NCBI GenBank assembly: GCA_024224815.1
Contig: JAAENC010000679.1
Span: 1 to 64,000, forward strand
Direction: 5' to 3'
DNA length: 64,000 nucleotides
From: Chloroflexota bacterium
GTDB taxonomy: Bacteria; Chloroflexota; Anaerolineae; Anaerolineales; Villigracilaceae
Of this stretch, positions 50,814 through 58,708 are shown piece by piece. The notes under the pieces were generated by a model, which was not told where the DNA came from, searched no databases, and saw only the letters and a list, made by a program, of their open reading frames with translations. A program made the translations under genes and the position numbers. How positions within the stretch are numbered: the stretch's first letter is position 1; each line of letters starts with the position of its first letter.

Positions 50814-51167
50814 TCATTCTACAAGGGTTTCAACAGAAAAATTCAGTGTGACAGAGTCATTTTTAACTAAGGGGTAATGTTTTTCCAAGTTGTCAAAGAT
50901 CATTACAATTGTTTCTTCGTGGTCCAAATCTCTGAGGAAAGGTCGAACATTCAACAGGGGACAATGCACATCTTCTTGTTTGAAAGCAGGTATTAGTTGA
51001 AGCATCAGGTCTGCGGTGGGACATACAACATTTGATTCCCAAATACTCTGATAATCTATTCTGATTTGGTAACCACGAGCCGTAATCAACTGCTCTAAAT
51101 AATCACGGATAATAATCATACGATTGCCGCACCAACCACCTACGATTCTTATATGAAGTTTTTGCAT
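50814..51167 (-). CDS. small protein resembling a divergent PTS IIB subunit
   Basis: A 117-residue protein. The beginning, LHIRIVGGWCGNRMIIIRDY, places a Cys-Gly after a hydrophobic strand, as the phosphorylated Cys of GatB-type IIB subunits is placed. The next helix (YLEQLITARGYQIRIDYQS) and PTADLMLQL fit the same fold. It ends with extra residues (about 75-117) not found in GatB. It is 4 bp upstream of the desulfurase gene and after the IIC gene. A second IIB, a sensor domain or an unrelated thiol protein are possible. Confidence 0.5.
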   Translation of the reverse strand: MQKLHIRIVGGWCGNRMIIIRDYLEQLITARGYQIRIDYQSIWESNVVCPTADLMLQLIPAFKQEDVHCPLLNVRPFLRDLDHEETIVMIFDNLEKHYPLVKNDSVTLNFSVETLVE

Positions 51168-51208
51168 AATGAATTTCCAATAATATAGAAATAAGAAATA
51201 ATTGCACC

Positions 51209-51246
51209 TGTCCCTGACCAGGTGGAGGTATAACTGATCAGGGACA
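51209..51246 (-). other. intercistronic hairpin after the IIC gene
   Basis: TGTCCCTGA (51209-51217) pairs with TCAGGGACA (51238-51246). It lies between the IIC gene and the small IIB-like gene without a T-run, so it may be an mRNA-processing or stabilising structure that adjusts expression of the last genes. Confidence 0.45.
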
Positions 51247-51260
51247 AGGATAAGTAACCT

Positions 51261-52535
51261 TTAGAGAGAGAAACCTAAAGCTTTGAAGATGTTGAGGATG
51301 ACGAAGCCGATCGGGTCACCACCCATGTCCCAACTGGCTAACTGCAAACCAGCATCGATTTCAGCAGTGAATTGACCCATATTTGCAAATGCTGCTGTAT
51401 GAACATCAGCAGTTAAGGTTGCTAAATACATAAAGGGGATCGAGTACAAAGCCAATACGATAACGGTCTTGATAACGTTACCTCGAGTGTAAGGCACAAT
51501 CGCACCAGCCCAGAACGGGATTACCGCTAAGCTGGCAATTGGAAGCATTTGTACACCAGGTAATACTGCAGCCATTAGAATGGCAAGGGGGAACATGATC
51601 ACAGAGGCAGCCATCACAGCTGGGTGTCCAAGCAACACAGCACAGTCAACTGCCACGAAGATCTCACGATCCTGGAAGCGTTCACGCATGAACTCGACGA
51701 TGGACATTGTGATCGGAACCAGCCCTTCAGAAATGATCGATACCATGCGGGGCAATACCAACAGCATTGTGGCAACCTGCATACCCAAGCCCAAAATACC
51801 TTGAACATTGTAACCTGCCGCAATACCAATAAGCATACCTAATACCAGCCCAAGAATCACCGGTTCACCGATCAGGCCAAAGCGCTTGCGAATTCCTTCC
51901 GGTGATGCATCCCAATCTTTAAGGCCAGGGATACGGTCAAGCACCCAAACCACAGGCATTGCAAAAATACTGGCTTGTACAGTTGTGCCACAGGGGACAC
52001 CAATACCAGGCATTTCATTGAATTCTTGGTACTTCTTAGCGGTCATATCGCTCATCAATGAGCCAAGAATGAGATATGCTACACCGCCAACCACACCCCA
52101 GGTCACGCTACCGGTCAAGGCCCATACAAACCCGGCAAGGGCAGAACCATGCCAATAAGACCAGACATCCGTCCACAAAGTTTTTGTAAGACGGAAATAG
52201 ACCATAATGAGATTGACGATGATTATTGAAAAGACCAAAGCAGCAACACCTGGCCAACCCCAAGCAATCCCAGCATCTGCCCAGTTCACATCAACCAGTG
52301 CCAATTCCAATCCCATTCGGGTGGCTAAAGCGGCAACTGCTGGCTGAAGGGCTGCAACAATGAGGTCTACAATCAGAAATAAACCGGCCAGCCCCACACC
52401 TACTGTCACACCACCACGAATTGATTTTGCCAGCCCCACACGAAAAATCAAGCCTAGTAAAATCAACACGATCGGCACAATCACTGTTGAACCTAAACCT
52501 AAAAACCAACCTACAGCGTTTTGTAGTACTACCAT
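51261..52535 (-). CDS. PTS galactitol-type IIC permease
   Basis: A 424-residue membrane protein with about 10-12 helices. AAGGAG sits 9 bp before the ATG at 52535, so that start is preferred to longer versions. LRTRMG-like LATRMGLELALVDVNWADAG, GIAWGWPGVAAL and the late IAFWAG-like VIPFWAGAIVPYT are typical of the GatC/SgcC family of IIC proteins. It carries a hexitol or sugar across the membrane while IIB phosphorylates it. The exact sugar is unknown. Confidence 0.9.
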   Translation of the reverse strand: MVVLQNAVGWFLGLGSTVIVPIVLILLGLIFRVGLAKSIRGGVTVGVGLAGLFLIVDLIVAALQPAVAALATRMGLELALVDVNWADAGIAWGWPGVAALVFSIIIVNLIMVYFRLTKTLWTDVWSYWHGSALAGFVWALTGSVTWGVVGGVAYLILGSLMSDMTAKKYQEFNEMPGIGVPCGTTVQASIFAMPVVWVLDRIPGLKDWDASPEGIRKRFGLIGEPVILGLVLGMLIGIAAGYNVQGILGLGMQVATMLLVLPRMVSIISEGLVPITMSIVEFMRERFQDREIFVAVDCAVLLGHPAVMAASVIMFPLAILMAAVLPGVQMLPIASLAVIPFWAGAIVPYTRGNVIKTVIVLALYSIPFMYLATLTADVHTAAFANMGQFTAEIDAGLQLASWDMGGDPIGFVILNIFKALGFSL

Positions 52536-52596
52536 TTTATGCATCTCCTTAGAACTATGAAATATTTCTTTAATATGCCTGCTAAGCAATACTTGC

Positions 52597-52887
52597 TTAG
52601 TCTTTTACAAGCTCAATAATCCCGTCAAGCACCTCCTTTTTCTCTGCTTTAGTGCCAATTAAGAAAGGCATGCCTTTTAACTGGGGCACATCGAATTCAC
52701 GATAGATTTTCATCATACATACAACCAAATCCATTCGATCTACATACTTATCGATGTCAGCAATCAAAATTCTCTTGACCTCCACATCATCCATTCCTTC
52801 TTCGTCTAATCGTTCCCGAATCATTACTTCGGCAACAGTTGATGTATTTATTCCTGCGCCGCAGGCCACAACAATTAATTTACCCAT
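52597..52887 (-). CDS. PTS galactitol-type IIB subunit
   Basis: A 96-residue protein. KLIVVACGAGINTSTVAEVM has the phosphorylated Cys9 in the CGxGxxTS loop. The rest follows the GatB fold, with VEVKRILIADIDKYV and MDLVVCMM. It takes phosphate from IIA and gives it to the sugar in IIC. The gene is well spaced from its neighbours (about 100 bp upstream). Confidence 0.93.
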   Translation of the reverse strand: MGKLIVVACGAGINTSTVAEVMIRERLDEEGMDDVEVKRILIADIDKYVDRMDLVVCMMKIYREFDVPQLKGMPFLIGTKAEKKEVLDGIIELVKD

Positions 52888-52991
52888 AGATTTACTCCTC
52901 CAGAATCATATTTATTTTGATCACCCTATCTAAAACAACAATTTCGCTGTTTTCCAAAGCACCTCCTTTGTAAAACATTTGCCATTCAACC

Positions 52992-53468
52992 TTATGCATC
53001 AAGTGCCAATTCTTTCTTGAGCCACATCACAATTTCTGATGTATCAGTCATGGCTTTCAATTCAGTCAATTTACTAGCTTCACCAAACAATTCAGCCAAA
53101 TTTCGCAACGTTTCAATCTGCTCTTCGGGGCTTTTATTTGCTAACATGATTACTAGTTCCACAGACAGATCTTCATCTGGGTCTGCCATATTCTTGAACA
53201 AAACAGGACTCTTCAGTATAGCAACTGCCAGTGCAGATCTCTCCACACCATCTGCATCTGCATGAGGGAAAGCAATGGGAAACGGGCGCGAGGGCAAACC
53301 TGTAGGATGAACCGCTTCCCGATCTATGGTCGCTGCACTGTAATCTGCTGTCACCATACCAGCAACATGTAGACTGTCTGCTAGCTTCTGAATAACTGTA
53401 CTTGAATCTGAAGCTTCTAAATCAACAAAAACAAATGATTCTTTTAAATACAACATATTCTTCCTCAA
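52992..53468 (-). CDS. PTS IIA subunit (fructose/galactitol type)
   Basis: A 158-residue protein. REAVHPTGLPSRPFPIAFPH leads to the phosphorylated His69 in the mannitol/fructose IIA family motif. VLFKNMADPDEDLSVELVIM is followed by LANKSPEEQIETLRNLAELF, the usual continuation. It takes phosphate from HPr. The first codons overlap the end of the aldolase gene by 4 bp (ATGA-type coupling); the ATG at 53456 is an alternative start. Confidence 0.92.
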   Translation of the reverse strand: MRKNMLYLKESFVFVDLEASDSSTVIQKLADSLHVAGMVTADYSAATIDREAVHPTGLPSRPFPIAFPHADADGVERSALAVAILKSPVLFKNMADPDEDLSVELVIMLANKSPEEQIETLRNLAELFGEASKLTELKAMTDTSEIVMWLKKELALDA

Positions 53469-54112
53469 CGCTGACCATATCGGTTATGGTAATAATCAAA
53501 CGATCGCTGGGCTTGCTCTGGCGTGAACACCAATGGATCTCCCAAGCCACGAGCGATAAAACAGGTTTTTGCAGCTTCTTCCAAAGTTACAGCTCTTTCC
53601 ATCGCGTGATGAAGCGTCTCACCCACAGTGATGGGACCATGCTGTCCCAGCAGGACCGCATATCCATCCCCCAACGCATCGACTGGCGCCGAAATAAAAT
53701 GATCGTCTTCTAAATGGGCATAACGAGCAACTTGTATAGGTTGCCCGAACCAGTTAGCCTGAGTTTCTGTCACGATTGGTACAGGTTGATCTATGACAGA
53801 AAATGCTGTGGCATAAGGTGAATGGCTGTGCACCACTGCGTGCAGCTCTGGGCGCGTCCGCAATATCGCCGTCCATAAATTTGTTGCGACCGATGGTCGA
53901 TATCTTCCCTCAACTACTTTCATGTCCAAATCCACGACGGTCATATCTTCGGGACTAAGATCAGAATAATCCATGCCACTGGGGGTCACGGCGATCAAAC
54001 CACTTTCAGGGTCGCGTGCACAGATTGTGCCGCCAGCCATCCAAACCAGACCATACGTACGCAATGCATGTGCTGCTTCCAATACATCTTGTCGGAGTTT
54101 TTTTATCAACAT
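53465..54112 (-). CDS. class II aldolase / L-fuculose-phosphate aldolase-like
   Basis: A 215-residue enzyme. The zinc site is AVVHSHSPYATAF (His-x-His) with a third His in LLGQHGPITVG. GLVWMAGGTICARDPESGLI and AVTPSGMDYSDLSPEDMTVV form the phosphate-binding region of fuculose-, rhamnulose- and ribulose-phosphate aldolases and epimerases. It probably splits or epimerises the sugar phosphate delivered by the PTS. It lies 15 bp after the UroD-like gene and overlaps the IIA gene. Confidence 0.88.
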   Translation of the reverse strand: MLIKKLRQDVLEAAHALRTYGLVWMAGGTICARDPESGLIAVTPSGMDYSDLSPEDMTVVDLDMKVVEGRYRPSVATNLWTAILRTRPELHAVVHSHSPYATAFSVIDQPVPIVTETQANWFGQPIQVARYAHLEDDHFISAPVDALGDGYAVLLGQHGPITVGETLHHAMERAVTLEEAAKTCFIARGLGDPLVFTPEQAQRSFDYYHNRYGQR

Positions 54113-54127
54113 TTATAAACCAATCAC

Positions 54128-55279
54128 TTAAAGTGGATACGTTCCCAACTCAATACCCGCATCAAAGAAAGTTAACATATTTTCTAGGGGGATATCATTA
54201 CCAAAATTATGGGCGGGGGCCAATACATACCCCCCTCCTTCTGCCATTTGCTCAATTCGCAATCGCACCTCCTGTCGAACATCTTCAACAGTACCGTTAT
54301 TCAGAACTTTTTTGATATCAACCCCACCCTGAAACACCAAATCCTTTCCAAAATCTTTTTTCAACCCAACAGGATCCATACCCGGCAAATGCCCTTCGAT
54401 TGGGTTTAGAATATCGAACCCTGCATCAATTAAATCGGGGATAAATTTTCTAACAGCACCATCACAATGCAACATGACCTTGGCATTTGGTGCCATTCTT
54501 TTTATCATTTCAATTGTTTTCTTGTGGCGGGGTTTTATATATTTTCGGTACACATTGGGATTAAACATTGGCCCTCGATTTGTGCCTAAATCTTCAGCAA
54601 GCTCAACCACATCAACATAAGGTCCAACAACACTCAAAAACGCATCATAAAAGCCGTCTAAGACTTCTGACAGCTTACCAATCAAATAATCGAATAGTTG
54701 AGGCTCCAAAGCAGTCATCATCAACGCCTTTTCCATCCCAACCAACCAGCGTGTAAACTCCCATAAATTGCCATAAACGGGCCGATGAGCAACAAGAGAA
54801 TATTCAGTATTGTGATAAAGATCTTCAACCTCTTCTTTAAGACCCTCTATCCGGGTTGGGTCATAAGGATCAGGCCAATTAAAATTTTCAATTTTTTCTT
54901 TTGTGAGTTCCCCGCCTAGTGGAGATCCAGCCAAATCGTAATAGCCACCCATAATTCGATGTGTCAATCCCCATTCATCTGTAAACTGTTGAAAGTCACC
55001 TATCAGAGAATTTTGGATATAGCTATCGGGGGGGCGGATATGGACAAATCTAAAATCAGTGCCCAACTTATCTAGTACTGGGTTGTAATCTGGGGTTGTA
55101 TAGAAACCCACGCATGTTCGCCGTGGAACATCTTCCACATCAAAATGATCTCTCAACAATTCATATCTCTGTTCGGTTAAATGATTTGCTGATCCACCCA
55201 AGGTTACAGGGACTCGGTCGGGCTCTTTATGATTAAGGGCTAAACGCACTCGCTCACGCGGTGACATAGCATCTGACAT
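54128..55279 (-). CDS. UroD-like (MtaA/CmuA family) methyltransferase
   Basis: A 383-residue protein from the ATG at 55279, which follows AAGGAG at 7 bp; the longer frame to 55321 would run through the operator. It matches the uroporphyrinogen-decarboxylase superfamily of cobamide methyltransferases. It has PRERVRLALNHKEPDRVPV, DWELAEDLGTNRG-like VVELAEDLGTNRGPMFNPN, MLHCDGAV as the zinc-ligand (His-x-Cys-like) motif, LNPIEGHLPGMDPVGLKKDFG and LAPAHNFGNDIPLENM. Haem genes are absent nearby, and the corrinoid partner is in the same operon, so substrate demethylation fits better than haem synthesis. Confidence 0.85.
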   Translation of the reverse strand: MSDAMSPRERVRLALNHKEPDRVPVTLGGSANHLTEQRYELLRDHFDVEDVPRRTCVGFYTTPDYNPVLDKLGTDFRFVHIRPPDSYIQNSLIGDFQQFTDEWGLTHRIMGGYYDLAGSPLGGELTKEKIENFNWPDPYDPTRIEGLKEEVEDLYHNTEYSLVAHRPVYGNLWEFTRWLVGMEKALMMTALEPQLFDYLIGKLSEVLDGFYDAFLSVVGPYVDVVELAEDLGTNRGPMFNPNVYRKYIKPRHKKTIEMIKRMAPNAKVMLHCDGAVRKFIPDLIDAGFDILNPIEGHLPGMDPVGLKKDFGKDLVFQGGVDIKKVLNNGTVEDVRQEVRLRIEQMAEGGGYVLAPAHNFGNDIPLENMLTFFDAGIELGTYPL

Positions 55280-55296
55280 TATCACTCTCCTTGTAT

Positions 55297-55360
55297 TCAC
55301 ATATGTGAGCTTTGCGCTCACCTATGTGAATACAATAGCATAACCCCAACTTGTTGTCAA
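55297..55360 (-). promoter_or_regulatory. promoter with two SorC-type palindromes (upstream operon)
   Basis: On the minus strand TTGACA (55355-55360), a 17-bp spacer and TATTGT (55332-55337). Downstream are TCACATAGGTGA (one mismatch, 55318-55329) and the perfect TCACATATGTGA (55297-55308), 21 bp apart. The arrangement is nearly the same as at 47879-47938, which ties the two operons to the same regulator(s). Confidence 0.82.
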
Positions 55361-55398
55361 GCATTGTTTCAGATTTCACAAACTTTTATGATTTAAAG

Positions 55399-55426
55399 CA
55401 AAAAAGAGCATGCTATTTGCTCTTTC
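55399..55426 (-). terminator. terminator of the alcohol dehydrogenase gene
   Basis: AAAGAGCA (55403-55410) pairs with TGCTCTTT (55418-55425), and the minus strand ends in a T-run. Confidence 0.65.
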
Positions 55427-55464
55427 TTAGTTCTTCCCCTCCGTTACTTAATATATTCCTTCGC

Positions 55465-56505
55465 TCACTCTGGTATTATGGCTACCTTAACCGCATCTCC
55501 AGAAATCATTTTTTGGAGTGCTTGTTCAATCTCTTCAAGAGGCATTTCATGTGTGATTAGCGTCCTAACATCCAACTGCCCCGAAGATATCAACTCAAAA
55601 GCTTTATGTGCATCTTCTGTAGTGCCACCATGGGCATTATATAAGGTGATTTCACCATAATGAACCTTAGCGGCATCTAACCTAACCTCTGTGCCGCCAG
55701 GCAGTCCACCAAACCATAAAACACGCCCGCCTTTTCGCACTTGACTTACAGCGAACTCCCATGCATCAGAAGAACCGGCGCATTCGATAACCACATCCGC
55801 GCCCCTACCTTTTGTTAGATTCGCTATCAAGGGTTCTGCATCAACATTCTTTGAATTGATAATTATATCTGCCCCCAATTGCTGGGCGATTGAAAGACGG
55901 AAATCACTATGCCCAACAGCAATGATACTCGATGCTCCAGCAAGCCGGGCAAGTTGAATAAACAGCAAACTAAGTGGACCACCTGCACCAATAACAATTA
56001 CCTGTTCCCCAGGCTGAACACTCACCAGATTCGCTGCATGCACCACACATACTAACGGCTCAACTATCGCAGCTTCTGCATAGCTAAGATGATCTGGGAT
56101 GATGAATAAATTTTTCTTTACGATTGATGCGGGAATCAGGTTATATTCTGCATAACTCCCAAAATTATAGTCAAGATTCTCACAAAGATTTCCCTGTCCA
56201 CGCTGACAGTAAAAGCATTCACCACACTCAGCAAAAACATTTGCTGTTACGCGCATCCCTGGCTCAAACCCTTTTACCCCATCACCTACAGCCACAATAT
56301 CACCTGCAAATTCGTGACCAAAAACAAAAGGAGGCGGAAACTTGGGATGCCCACGTCGATAAATTTTCACGTCCGTGCCACATGTAATAGCTGCTCTAAC
56401 CTTAACCAACACTTCACCTGTTCCAGGGCTCGGAACATTTACTTCGCGTATCTCTATTTCTTGCTCAGCTAACAGACATACCGCCTTCATTTTATCTCTA
56501 ACCAT
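55465..56505 (-). CDS. zinc-dependent alcohol/polyol dehydrogenase (MDR family)
   Basis: A 346-residue medium-chain dehydrogenase. The catalytic zinc ligands lie in CGTDVKIYRRG (Cys42) and GHEFAGD (His64/Glu65). The structural zinc site is CGECFYCQRGQGNLC (Cys94, 97, 100, 108). The NAD loop is VIVIGAGGPLSLLFIQLA. Threonine, sorbitol and galactitol-phosphate dehydrogenases share these features; the neighbouring galactitol-type PTS makes a polyol (phosphate) plausible. It has its own terminator and lies just upstream of the regulated promoter, so it may be transcribed separately. Confidence 0.88.
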   Translation of the reverse strand: MVRDKMKAVCLLAEQEIEIREVNVPSPGTGEVLVKVRAAITCGTDVKIYRRGHPKFPPPFVFGHEFAGDIVAVGDGVKGFEPGMRVTANVFAECGECFYCQRGQGNLCENLDYNFGSYAEYNLIPASIVKKNLFIIPDHLSYAEAAIVEPLVCVVHAANLVSVQPGEQVIVIGAGGPLSLLFIQLARLAGASSIIAVGHSDFRLSIAQQLGADIIINSKNVDAEPLIANLTKGRGADVVIECAGSSDAWEFAVSQVRKGGRVLWFGGLPGGTEVRLDAAKVHYGEITLYNAHGGTTEDAHKAFELISSGQLDVRTLITHEMPLEEIEQALQKMISGDAVKVAIIPE

Positions 56506-56519
56506 TCTGAATATCCTTA

Positions 56520-57332
56520 TTATTCATCTACTACCACTATGCCAACATTACCACTCACTGTACGAATACTCATTTGTGTTCCCCCCATACCAAGTCTTCC
56601 CTCACATCCATCAACCGTAGCATACAAATCCCGGCTCAAACAAGTTACAAGCCCGCTATTTGTATTTACTATAACGTCTAAATCAGCGCTTTCTGGCAAT
56701 TCTACTTCTATCGGACCATGATCTGCCTCTAGCCTAATTTCCCCATCAACACTTTTATTTGCGATGAGCTTTGTACTCCCCATAATAGTTGTCATTGATA
56801 CATCTCCCACGAAATCTTCTACGGTTAAAGTACCATGCTCACCAATTATCACAACATTTCCGTCTCCTCCCCAAACAGAAACATCTCCTCGACCTGCCCA
56901 TAATTGCGCATCACCAACAAATGAGTTCAAGTAAATATTGCCTGCAGATGTCTTCACTGTAATTATACCAACCAAACTCTCAATCTCAACATTGCCAGAG
57001 AAAGTTTTTATTTCAATTTTCTTGCCATTTGGAATATCAAGCGTTATTACGCTCAAATCTCCTCGATTTGCTTCGTTAATAGACAAGTCTGATTCAGTTT
57101 TATGCAATCTAACATTTTCTAAATCTTGGGAAAAAACATTAATTCGTGCAACATTGTCATTTGCCGCAGCCACAGTGACAGTTCCGTTATAGATTTCAAC
57201 TGTAATATTGGATAATTCTTCGGCAGGGTACTCGTAGCTAGCATTTTGTAATTCTTCAGGCACTCTACCAACACAGCCATGAATAGTAATTGTCAGAAAA
57301 AGAAAGAGGGCAATAAAACGAATCCTTTTCAT
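56520..57332 (-). CDS. DUF4097-like beta-solenoid lipoprotein
   Basis: A 270-residue lipoprotein. The signal peptide ends FLTITIHGC. The body is an alternating pattern of short strands (NITVEIYNGTVTVAAANDNV, KIEIKTFSGNVEIESLVGII, TVKTSAGNIYLNSFVGDAQL, DVSVWGGDGNVVIIGEHGTL), the ladder expected for the DUF4097/DUF2807 putative-adhesin beta-helix. Such proteins are often linked to envelope stress sensing. The Asp-Gly-rich turns and small size suit a surface-exposed domain. It lies 14 bp upstream of the dehydrogenase gene. Confidence 0.75.
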   Translation of the reverse strand: MKRIRFIALFLFLTITIHGCVGRVPEELQNASYEYPAEELSNITVEIYNGTVTVAAANDNVARINVFSQDLENVRLHKTESDLSINEANRGDLSVITLDIPNGKKIEIKTFSGNVEIESLVGIITVKTSAGNIYLNSFVGDAQLWAGRGDVSVWGGDGNVVIIGEHGTLTVEDFVGDVSMTTIMGSTKLIANKSVDGEIRLEADHGPIEVELPESADLDVIVNTNSGLVTCLSRDLYATVDGCEGRLGMGGTQMSIRTVSGNVGIVVVDE

Positions 57333-57720
57333 ATAATTCCTTTATGTATCAGGGAGATGACAAAATCTTATACCATCAGTACGTCATAAGTTAAATTATA
57401 CCCCTATCGTATAATCCCACTTCAACAAGTCGATCTTGACTGTACGTCGTCAAAGTTTTCGGACAGTTTCTAATGGAAACTGACCCACCATTTTGGTCAT
57501 ATGCAATACCTTTCACGGTCATATTATCAATTGGCCGAATACTTATGAACTGCAGTATTTGATGAATAACAGATGCAATTTACACAAACTTCTTGACACA
57601 CCCATTCCCTGACAATAAAAACTCCGCACAATATGCTTTCATCACCATCAAATCACAATATTTGTATAATTACGTCGCTGTGATATCAACTCTTTCCTGT
57701 TGGAAATAGGCACTGTTCAT
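57333..57720. other. remnant-rich intergenic stretch
   Basis: About 390 bp with no intact frame on either strand. Short stretches such as FHxKLSENFD on the minus strand have a protein-like look but are interrupted by stops. It may hold the promoter of the beta-solenoid lipoprotein gene and is otherwise decayed DNA. Confidence 0.45.
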
Positions 57721-57945
57721 TTAGGTTCTTCCCAATACCATCATCCCTTTCGGACAATATTGCAACGCCGCCGCCAAATGTGCAGACTGGATATTCTCTT
57801 CCCTAGCCAAGCCCGCAATCATGCAAGCTATTTTAGGATATGCTGATGGGCCCACGCGGATAATTGAAGCTGGGTCATTGCAGCCTTAACAAATTGCTGC
57901 CCCGCTTCATCTAATTCACAAAACTGACAGATTTCCGCCACGCGA
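57721..57945 (-). pseudogene. comM/YifB (Mg-chelatase-like) 3' remnant
   Basis: The minus strand reads CQFCELDEAGQQFVKAAMTQ, LQLSAWAHQHILK, a one-base frameshift, then IACMIAGLAREENIQSAHLA and AALQYCPKGMMVLGRT stop. This matches the conserved end of ComM/YifB competence ATPases (LDEAGQQLL...QLSARAYHR...ARTIADLA...I...HLAEALQYR). Only the last 70 residues remain and the frame is broken, so it is inactive. Confidence 0.75.
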
Positions 57946-58367
57946 AGTCAAACATGGAGCTAAAGAATTAACCAAAACACTCCCCATATCACTGGGATAT
58001 GAAGAGTGCGGCATAGTCATTTATCATTTTTTAGTCTTTTGATGCCCATAAACCAATCTGACACAAGATTTACGGGTTTTCTTCTATTTGCCGGTTTTTT
58101 TCCATATAAGGTGGTGAAAAACTACGCAGGGATCGACATCTTTGGCCTAAATTTATACTCGTAGACCAACATTCCTCCATAATTATTCTTGTAGCATCAT
58201 TGTCTTAGAATGATAGTGTAATACCTCTACTAGATGTACAATCGGATATTGCCTTCTCATGGTAAACTCCCCGTTGCCCCAGAACATGATACTTGACCAA
58301 GTAATCGCAAGGAAACATAATATTTGGGGGTAAAACATCTATTAACACTACATTTACCAGAGCAAAT
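57946..58367. other. intergenic stretch without a recognisable gene
   Basis: About 420 bp between the comM remnant and the right-hand repeat. It contains no intact frame of useful length, and the 67-codon minus-strand frame at 58205 has no family features. No terminator, tRNA or transposase fragment was seen. Confidence 0.4.
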
Positions 58368-58490
58368 ATGACAACCCTAAAATCTACCGCTATAGCACAT
58401 CCAAACATCGCATTGGCTAAATAATCACAAGCGACAACAATATATGGTGAGGGCGAGGCTTGTTATGCCTTTATATGGGGTATAAAGTAA
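58368..58490 (+). repeat. direct repeat, right copy (mvaD-like head fragment)
   Basis: An ATG at 58368 starts MTTLKSTAIAHPNIALAK then a stop, slightly longer than the left copy. It resembles the N-terminus of mevalonate diphosphate decarboxylase, truncated before the YWGK motif. Bases 58380-58490 align with 37451-37561 in the same orientation over 111 bp without gaps. The two copies bracket about 21 kb that hold the PTS and corrinoid genes. Confidence 0.75.
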
Positions 58491-58516
58491 AGAAAGACAT
58501 AGCATCCTATCAGGAT

Positions 58517-58636
58517 TTATCTCCTTTCTCTTACTTGGATCACGGTGGTCACAACACTAGCATGGTCGGTCCAAAAACCAGTATCTTTTCCATCAATTGA
58601 CAGCATGAGGTTATTGTACTTGTTATCTTCATGCCG
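58517..58636 (-). pseudogene. C-terminal remnant of an unidentified protein
   Basis: The minus-strand frame HEDNKYNNLMLSIDGKDTGF, then WTDHASVVTTVIQVRERR, ends in a TAA, and a frame break upstream makes it incomplete. It has the texture of a real protein end, but I do not recognise the family. It lies between the right-hand repeat and the histidine-kinase fusion gene and may be a decayed third member of that operon. Confidence 0.4.
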
Positions 58637-58708
58637 TGGACAACAGCCTCATGTATTTCGTTTCAAGTTTGGGCGTGATTGTAGATGCTCATCAGTATTC
58701 GCGAATTT

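Noticed and set aside
54128-55279. True uroporphyrinogen decarboxylase (hemE)
   Set aside because: The operon has no haem genes but has a corrinoid protein and a PTS, and the sequence has a HCDGAV metal-type motif of the methyltransferase branch.
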